Source: Caulobacteraceae bacterium (GTDB taxonomy: Bacteria; Pseudomonadota; Alphaproteobacteria; Caulobacterales; Aquidulcibacteraceae). From it: a stretch of DNA of 64,000 bases. The DNA lies in NCBI GenBank assembly GCA_009773335.1, contig WRPF01000005.1, positions 1 through 64,000 of the forward strand. The letters are read 5' to 3'. Shown here piece by piece: positions 58,773-64,000 of the stretch; the first letter of the stretch is position 1, and each line of letters begins with the position of its first letter. Position numbers and translations under genes: made by a program. The notes below the pieces were generated by a model, which was not told where the DNA came from, searched no databases, and saw only the letters and a program-made list of their open reading frames with translations.

Positions 58773-59333
58773 CTACGGAGCCCTTCTGCGCAGCGATCTC
58801 GCGATCCACTGCGCCGCAAGCACGCCCAGGATCACGACCACCAAGGCGACCGGGAGCGCCGTGCGAACCCGTTCGCCCAGCGCCGCTCCGAGCGTCGCGA
58901 ACACGATGAAGGCGATCGCGAGGTAAAGCGCGCCGGAGAAGATGATGGTGATGAAGAAACGCGGAAAAGGCGCCTTGAAAAGCCCGCAAGCCACATACAA
59001 TGGAATCCGTGTTCCGGGAACAAAGCGCGCGATCATCAGTGCTACGCCCAGTCGATTGACGACGCGTTCGCGCGCGGCGATCACGCGCGGGTCCGAGGCG
59101 AGTTTCGCTGTCCCGGGATGCGCGTGCGCGAAGCGACCGGCCCAGTACTTCCAGGCGTCACTCAGTACGAGACCAAAGAGCGTTGCGGCGAACAGCCCGG
59201 CGGCGTCGCCATGCCCCGTGGCGGCCGCGCTCGCCGCACCGATGACGGCCGCATCCTCCTGAACGAAAGGCAGGAGGATGGCGATGCCGTATACAGCCCA
59301 GGCGTGGTTGGTGATGAGTTCGACGAAGTCCAT
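58773..59333 (-). CDS. DedA-family (SNARE-associated type) membrane protein
   Basis: A 186-residue integral membrane protein with about four to five hydrophobic segments and the DedA landmarks: 'PFVQEDAAVIGAASAAA' near the N-terminus (the family's acidic re-entrant loop), 'SDAWKYWAGRFA', and 'RFVPGTRIPLYVACGLFKAP' matching the conserved 'F.PG.R......G' motif. DedA/DTT proteins include lipid flippases such as undecaprenyl-phosphate translocases. It stands alone between the ThDP operon and the oxidase gene, with a hairpin and a palindrome in its upstream region. Confidence 0.87.
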   Translation of the reverse strand: MDFVELITNHAWAVYGIAILLPFVQEDAAVIGAASAAATGHGDAAGLFAATLFGLVLSDAWKYWAGRFAHAHPGTAKLASDPRVIAARERVVNRLGVALMIARFVPGTRIPLYVACGLFKAPFPRFFITIIFSGALYLAIAFIVFATLGAALGERVRTALPVALVVVILGVLAAQWIARSLRRRAP

Positions 59334-59367
59334 TGCCGCCCTTCTACCGCGTCCGCCGCGTCAAACG

Positions 59368-59407
59368 CTCCGGCGCCGTTCGCCGGAGGCCACGATAACG
59401 TATCGTG
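59368..59407. promoter_or_regulatory. Hairpin and palindrome between dedA and the hydroxy-acid oxidase
   Basis: Two elements lie side by side: CTCCGGCG/CGCCGGAG (59368-59375, 59381-59388), a GC-rich hairpin, and CACGATA-ACG-TATCGTG (59391-59407), a 17-bp palindrome with perfect 7-bp arms. The second has the size and symmetry of a dimeric repressor site and lies in a divergent promoter region. Confidence 0.45.
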
Positions 59408-59522
59408 CGCCCGGCGCCACGCGGCCAGATCGCGCTGCCACCGGGGCGGGCCGCTTGCATCCCAAGCCTGCATGACACAGGACTTGCGGGCCCCGCCACA
59501 CAACTCGCCTTCGACCGGACCC

Positions 59523-60668
59523 ATGATCCCTCTGCCTCGCGCCCGCAACATCGCCGACCTGCGCCTCCTCGCAAAGGCGCGGCTGCCTCGCATGGTCTTC
59601 GACTACATCGACGGCGGCGCGGAGGACGAGATCACGCTGGCGCGCAATGTGGATCGCTTGCGCGAACACACCCTGCACTGGTCGGTGCTGAAGGACATCT
59701 CCAGCATCGACACGACGACGACGATCATGGGCGCCGAAAGCGCGCTCCCGTTCTTCATCACACCGACGGCCGCGTCGCGCCTCTTCCACTACGAAGGCGA
59801 GCTGGCGGTAGCACGGGCCGCGACGAAGGCGAAGACGATCTACTCGATGTCCACGATCGGATCGACGAGCGTGGAAGACGTGGCGGCGGTCGCGCCGGGT
59901 CCGAAGTGGTTCCAGGTCTATGTGTGGAAGGATCGCGGTCTCGTGCGCGAGGGGCTGGCGCGCGCGAAGGCGGCGGGCTTTACCGCGCTTGCGCTCACTG
60001 TGGACGTAGCTGTCGCAGGGAACCGGGAACGCGATCCGAAGAACCGGTTCACCATTCCGCCGAAAATTTCCATGACCACGGCGCTCGACGTCCTGTCGCA
60101 CCCGACATGGGCTTACCGCCTCGCAACATCGCCGCGCATCACGCCCGCCAACTTCGACGGCGTCGGCGGCGATCATCCCGGCGGCATCATGGGATTCATC
60201 GACAGCCAGTTCGACCGCACGGTGTCCTGGAAAGATGCAGGCTGGCTCGTCGAGCAATGGGATGGCCCCGTCGCCATCAAGGGCGTGATGAGCGCGAGCG
60301 ACGCGCGCGAGTGCCTCGCCATCGGCGCGGGCGGCGTGTGGGTATCGAACCATGGCGGACGCCAGCTCGATCGGGTATCGGCCACCATCGACGCGCTGCC
60401 GGAAGTGGTCGATGCCGTCAGCGGACGCGCGAGCGTCATCTTCGACGGCGGCGTGCGGCGCGGCACGGACATCCTCACGGCGCTGGCGCTCGGCGCGGAC
60501 GGCGTCGCCATCGGACGCGCCTACCTTTACGGCCTCGGCGCCGGCGGGGAAGCCGGCGTGTCGAAGGCGCTCGAAATCCTGTCTACGGAACTGCGCCGCG
60601 ACATGGCGCTCCTCGGCGTCACGCGCATCGCTGAAATCACGCGCGGGCACGTCTCCCGCCCTCGCTAA
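59523..60668 (+). CDS. FMN-dependent alpha-hydroxy-acid dehydrogenase (LldD-like)
   Basis: A 381-residue TIM-barrel flavoenzyme of the L-lactate dehydrogenase/glycolate oxidase/mandelate dehydrogenase family. Signatures: 'RMVFDYIDGGAEDEITL', 'ITPTAASRLFHYEGE', 'FQVYVWKDRGLVREGL', 'LTVDVAVAGNRERD', and the active-site 'VSNHGGRQLDRV' with the catalytic His, then 'FDGGVRRGTDILTALALGA' for FMN phosphate binding. ATG 59523 gives the normal family start; the frame continues far upstream without homology. The substrate is a short L-2-hydroxy acid, not further definable. It converges with hutG. Confidence 0.92.
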   Translation: MIPLPRARNIADLRLLAKARLPRMVFDYIDGGAEDEITLARNVDRLREHTLHWSVLKDISSIDTTTTIMGAESALPFFITPTAASRLFHYEGELAVARAATKAKTIYSMSTIGSTSVEDVAAVAPGPKWFQVYVWKDRGLVREGLARAKAAGFTALALTVDVAVAGNRERDPKNRFTIPPKISMTTALDVLSHPTWAYRLATSPRITPANFDGVGGDHPGGIMGFIDSQFDRTVSWKDAGWLVEQWDGPVAIKGVMSASDARECLAIGAGGVWVSNHGGRQLDRVSATIDALPEVVDAVSGRASVIFDGGVRRGTDILTALALGADGVAIGRAYLYGLGAGGEAGVSKALEILSTELRRDMALLGVTRIAEITRGHVSRPR

Positions 60669-60682
60669 TCGGGCCGCGCTGA

Positions 60683-61582
60683 TCACGCACGCAGCGAAAC
60701 ACCGGCGAGAATTTCCGCGAACCAGCGCGCCGCCGTCAGCGAAGTGATGTCGGCGACGTCGAGCGACGGATCGAACTCCGTGAGATCGACACTGCGCACC
60801 TTCGGATGCGCGGCGATGGCGCGCGCGGCGTCGAAGAACTCGTGCGCGGCTACGCCGCCCGGTCGCGCGCCAGGCGCGCCGGGGCACTGCGCCCGGTCGA
60901 TGACGTCGATGTCGAAGTCGACGTGGATCACATCGCACTGCGAGGCCAGCGTCGCGAGCACCCGTTGCGCCGTCGCCACGAGACCCGCCTCGCGACACTG
61001 GCGCAATGTCGCCACATGGATGCCCGCCGCCCGCGCCTTGGTGTGCGCCTTCTCGGTGTTGGCGAACGGCGCAATGCCGATCTGCGCAATGCGCGCGCCG
61101 GGCAGGCCGTCTTCGAGTAACGCCTGCACGGGATTGCCGTTCGTGAGACCGCAGTCGGTGTCGCGCAGGTCGAAATGGGCGTCGAGCGTCAGCAGGCCGA
61201 CCCGCTTGAGCGACGGGCTCAGCGCATGGACCGCAGGGCGGGTCACCGCATTGTTGCCGCCGAGGAGGATCGTCAGCGCGTGACGTTCCACAAGCGGCGC
61301 CAGCGCGTCGCGGATCGGCGCAAACGCAGCGGCCGGATCGACGAGTTTGAGATCGAGATCGCCAGCGTCGAACACGCGCATTGCGGAAAGATCGACGCCT
61401 GTTTCCAGATCATAGACGCTCATCCGCGAGAGAGCGGCCCGCACCGCCTTCGGCGCGAGATCGCACCGGCCGGGCGTGAGCGAGCGTTCCGCCAGCGGCG
61501 CGCCGAGCACGGCGACCGGCGCTGCCGGATCGGGCCCAAGAAGGCTGGCGGCGGATGTCCACGAACGGCAATCGGAAGTCAT
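60683..61582 (-). CDS. hutG: Formimidoylglutamase-like arginase-family hydrolase
   Basis: A 299-residue ureohydrolase-fold protein, assigned as HutG from its place beside hutI and hutU. HutG hydrolyses N-formimidoyl-L-glutamate to glutamate and formamide. The metal motifs 'LDAHFD' (D134, H136, D138) and 'DFDIDVID' (D224, D226, D229) are intact. The first motif, usually G-G-D-H-S with a Mn-ligand His, reads 'GGNNAV' (108-113) here, so one ligand is changed. It is divergent from hutI with 46 bases between starts. Confidence 0.82.
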   Translation of the reverse strand: MTSDCRSWTSAASLLGPDPAAPVAVLGAPLAERSLTPGRCDLAPKAVRAALSRMSVYDLETGVDLSAMRVFDAGDLDLKLVDPAAAFAPIRDALAPLVERHALTILLGGNNAVTRPAVHALSPSLKRVGLLTLDAHFDLRDTDCGLTNGNPVQALLEDGLPGARIAQIGIAPFANTEKAHTKARAAGIHVATLRQCREAGLVATAQRVLATLASQCDVIHVDFDIDVIDRAQCPGAPGARPGGVAAHEFFDAARAIAAHPKVRSVDLTEFDPSLDVADITSLTAARWFAEILAGVSLRA

Positions 61583-61628
61583 GCCCGGCTCCTAGCGGCG
61601 AATGCCCCTCGCGGTCTATAGAAACGAC

Positions 61629-62858
61629 ATGTGGGATACCCTCTGGATCGAAGCAAACCTCGCAACCATGGCGGGGCCCGCTCCTTACGGCGCGATCCGC
61701 GACGGCGCCGTCGCGGCGAAGGACGGACGCATTGCCTGGGCCGGTCCGCGCAAGGCTTTGCCCAATGCGCCGGAAGCCTTGGCGCGCGAGGTGCGCAGCG
61801 CCGGCGGCGGCTGGATCACGCCGGGACTTGTGGACTGCCATACGCACCTCGTCTTCGGCGGCGACCGCGCACGCGAGTTTGAACTGCGCCTTGAAGGCGC
61901 GAGCTACGAGGAGATCGCCCGCGCCGGCGGCGGCATCGTGTCGACCGTGGCGGCCACGCGCGCGGCGATCGTCGAAGATCTGGTTCGCTCGGCAGCGCCC
62001 CGGCTTGCCGCGCTCAAGGCCGGCGGCGTGACGACGGTAGAGATCAAGTCCGGCTACGGGCTCGATCTCGAGAACGAACTGAAACAGCTCGACGCCGCGC
62101 GTCGCCTTGGCGAAGACGGCGACATACGCATCCGGCGCACATTTCTCGGCCTGCACGCCCTGCCCCCGGAGTATGCCAACGACCGCGACGGCTATGTCTC
62201 TCTCGTCGCCGATACGATGATCCCCGAGGTCGCCAGATCCGGAGTCGCGGATGCGGTGGACGCCTTCTGCGAAGGCATCGGATTCACGGCGGCGGAGACC
62301 GAACGCGTCTTCATGGCGGCGCGCGCGCATGGTCTGCCGGTCAAGCTGCACGCCGAACAGCTGAGCGATCTCGACGGCGCGGCGCTTGCTGCGCGACACG
62401 GCGCACTTTCTGCGGATCACCTCGAATGGCTGAATGACGCCGGCATCGCCGCCATGGCCAAGGCGGGAACGGTCGCCGTGTTGCTGCCGGGCGCTTTCTA
62501 CGCCCTGCGCGAAACGAAGCTGCCGCCGATCGACAAGCTGCGCGCAGCGGGCGTTCCGATGGCTATCGCCACGGACTGCAATCCCGGCAGTTCTCCGGTG
62601 GCGTCGCCGCTTCTTATGCTCAACATGGCCTGCACGCTCTTCCGCATGACGCCGGAGGAAGCACTCGCTGGCATGACGCGCGAAGGCGCGCGCGCGCTTG
62701 GACTTCAAGACGAGATCGGCACGCTTGAGATCGGCAAGGCGGCGGACCTCGCCGTCTGGAACATCGGCGAACCGGCGGAACTCAGCTACTGGATCGGCGC
62801 AAACCTGCTGCGCGAGCGGGTGTTCGCAGGTCGCGTCGACGGATATCAGGGAGAGTAG
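61629..62858 (+). CDS. hutI: Imidazolonepropionase
   Basis: Hydrolyses imidazolone-5-propionate to N-formimidoyl-L-glutamate in histidine breakdown. The 409-residue amidohydrolase has '[20 protein letters not shown]' (metal ligands and substrate Arg), '[15 protein letters not shown]', '[14 protein letters not shown]', '[10 protein letters not shown]' and '[10 protein letters not shown]'. ATG 61629 starts the conserved '[13 protein letters not shown]'. Three bases separate it from the hutU start. The hut set here lacks hutH and hutC within the window. Confidence 0.95.
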   Translation: MWDTLWIEANLATMAGPAPYGAIRDGAVAAKDGRIAWAGPRKALPNAPEALAREVRSAGGGWITPGLVDCHTHLVFGGDRAREFELRLEGASYEEIARAGGGIVSTVAATRAAIVEDLVRSAAPRLAALKAGGVTTVEIKSGYGLDLENELKQLDAARRLGEDGDIRIRRTFLGLHALPPEYANDRDGYVSLVADTMIPEVARSGVADAVDAFCEGIGFTAAETERVFMAARAHGLPVKLHAEQLSDLDGAALAARHGALSADHLEWLNDAGIAAMAKAGTVAVLLPGAFYALRETKLPPIDKLRAAGVPMAIATDCNPGSSPVASPLLMLNMACTLFRMTPEEALAGMTREGARALGLQDEIGTLEIGKAADLAVWNIGEPAELSYWIGANLLRERVFAGRVDGYQGE

Positions 62859-62861
62859 ATC

Positions 62862-64000
62862 GTGGACCCACGCCGCGACGATACACGCAACGTCCGCGCA
62901 CCGCGCGGAACGGAAATCAGTTGCAAGAGCTGGCTCACCGAAGCCGCGCTGCGCATGCTGATGAACAATCTCGACGCAGAAGTCGCCGAAGACCCGAAGG
63001 AACTCGTCGTCTATGGCGGCATAGGTCGCGCCGCGCGAGACTGGGCGTCCTACGACAAGATCGTGGAAACGCTTCGGCGGTTGAAGGACGACGAAACGCT
63101 GCTGGTGCAGTCGGGCAAGCCCGTCGGCGTCTTCCGCACGCATGCAGACGCGCCGCGCGTGCTCATCGCCAACTCCAACCTCGTGCCGCGCTGGGCGACG
63201 TGGGAGCACTTCGATGAACTCGATCGCAAGGGCCTGATGATGTACGGCCAGATGACGGCCGGATCGTGGATCTACATCGGCAGCCAGGGCATCGTGCAGG
63301 GCACGTACGAGACCTTCGCGGAAATGGGCCGCCAGCATTTCGGTGGCGATCTTTCCGGCAAATGGATTCTCACCGCCGGCCTCGGCGGCATGGGCGGCGC
63401 GCAACCGCTGGCGGCCACCATGGCGGGAGCCTCGTGCCTCGCGATCGAATGCCAGGCCAACCGCATCGAAAAGCGCCTCGACACGCGCTACCTCGACGCC
63501 CGCGCGAACACCATCGACGAAGCGCTCAGGATCATCGAGGACGCGCACGCGAAGAAGCAGGCCGTCTCCGTCGGTCTGCTCGGCAACGCCGCCGAAGTGC
63601 TGCCGGAAATGGTGAAACGCGGCATCCGGCCCGACATCGTCACCGACCAGACCTCCGCGCACGATCCCGCCAACGGCTACCTGCCAAAGGGCTGGACCAT
63701 CGAACGGTGGCGCGCGATGCGCGAACAGAATCCGGCGGAGGTCGCCGAAGCGGCGCGCGCGTCGATCGCTGAGCACGTGCGGGCGATGCTCGCGTACAAG
63801 GCCATGGGCATTCCCGTCGTCGACTACGGCAACAACATCCGGCAGGTCGCCAAGGACATGGGCGTCGCGGACGCCTTCGCCTTCCCCGGCTTCGTGCCCG
63901 CCTATGTGCGCCCGCTCTTCTGCCGCGGTATCGGGCCCTTCCGCTGGGCCGCGCTCTCCGGCGATCCTGAAGACATCGCGCGCACCGACGCGAAAGTGAA
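62862..64000 (+). CDS. hutU: Urocanate hydratase (3' end beyond window)
   Basis: Converts urocanate to imidazolonepropionate using tightly bound NAD+ as electrophile. The visible 379 codons open '[20 protein letters not shown]' from GTG 62862 and include the urocanase landmarks '[14 protein letters not shown]', '[20 protein letters not shown]', '[20 protein letters not shown]', '[20 protein letters not shown]' (NAD-binding), and '[18 protein letters not shown]'. The gene runs off the right edge (full length about 555 residues). It follows hutI by 3 bases. Confidence 0.95.
   Translation, partial: MDPRRDDTRNVRAPRGTEISCKSWLTEAALRMLMNNLDAEVAEDPKELVVYGGIGRAARDWASYDKIVETLRRLKDDETLLVQSGKPVGVFRTHADAPRVLIANSNLVPRWATWEHFDELDRKGLMMYGQMTAGSWIYIGSQGIVQGTYETFAEMGRQHFGGDLSGKWILTAGLGGMGGAQPLAATMAGASCLAIECQANRIEKRLDTRYLDARANTIDEALRIIEDAHAKKQAVSVGLLGNAAEVLPEMVKRGIRPDIVTDQTSAHDPANGYLPKGWTIERWRAMREQNPAEVAEAARASIAEHVRAMLAYKAMGIPVVDYGNNIRQVAKDMGVADAFAFPGFVPAYVRPLFCRGIGPFRWAALSGDPEDIARTDAKV

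Noticed and set aside
58506-59522. Long 5' extension of the hydroxy-acid oxidase frame
   Set aside because: It overlaps dedA and part of the ThDP gene antisense, shows no domain, and the family starts at the ATG at 59523.
61410-63776. 788-codon minus-strand open frame across hutI and hutU
   Set aside because: Antisense shadow; hutI and hutU have complete family signatures on the plus strand.
1-64000. CRISPR arrays, insertion sequences, prophage or plasmid replication genes
   Set aside because: No regularly spaced repeats, transposase, phage structural or replication gene was found on either strand.

Overview
This 64 kb high-GC window carries about 60 protein genes, one tRNA and no IS element or CRISPR array. 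Several signs point to a free-living alphaproteobacterium, probably of the Caulobacterales/Hyphomonadaceae type: the block tsaD / hemC-hemD-mitofilin-like-hemY with gpsA close by, large TonB-dependent receptors in place of porin-type uptake, a promoter resembling the Caulobacter housekeeping type (TTGACA, 10 bp, GCTAAAAT), and a complete alphaproteobacterial-style phn cluster. The taxon is an inference from gene content; there is no rRNA marker.

Layout. (1) 1-9384, core genes: DUF2167 membrane protein, Rieske protein, gpsA, a TetR regulator, three single-membrane-span microproteins of 38-40 aa, tsaD, hemC, hemD, a Mic60/mitofilin-like protein, hemY and tRNA-Thr(CGT). (2) 9789-15048: a TonB receptor, a GST and an ABC exporter. 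(3) 15174-31646: a large C-P lyase (phosphonate) cluster. On the plus strand lie phnGHIJKL, a phnM and a DUF1045 2H-phosphoesterase. On the minus strand lie phnF, a second phnM and an endonuclease/phosphatase-family gene. A second minus-strand arm holds two phnD-type genes, two phnE, phnC, a hexapeptide transferase and phnN. A PfkB sugar kinase sits on the opposite strand between phnE and phnC, and an N-terminally truncated P-loop kinase fragment lies beside phnN. (4) 31969-56161: a secreted EEP phosphatase/nuclease, then a sugar-utilisation region. It holds zwf, glk, two FHS-type MFS sugar transporters, a sialate O-acetylesterase, two LacI regulators, a TonB receptor, GH3, GH30 and GH2 glycosidases, a tryptophan-halogenase-like flavoprotein, a JmjC-like cupin protein and an SGNH hydrolase, then a CPA2 antiporter. 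(5) 56158-61582: a TetR regulator with a ThDP enzyme, a DedA protein, an alpha-hydroxy-acid oxidase and hutG. (6) 61629-64000: hutI and the start of hutU.

How it fits together (inference). The phn cluster should import phosphonates and convert them through ribosyl triphosphate and cyclic-phosphate intermediates to phosphate and ribose phosphates. No PhnP is present, so a 2H or EEP phosphoesterase may take its step. The glycan region looks like a Proteobacterial TonB/LacI carbohydrate locus: the receptor imports oligosaccharides, GH3/GH30/GH2 and esterases process them, MFS proteins move sugar across the inner membrane, and Glk and Zwf feed it into central metabolism. Similar LacI-type operators lie in front of the receptor, the glucose-type transporter and one lacI gene, which suggests one regulon. 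The least explained item is the set of three TetR-adjacent microproteins at 3182-3791, whose promoter and the tetR/gpsA promoter share an operator-like sequence.
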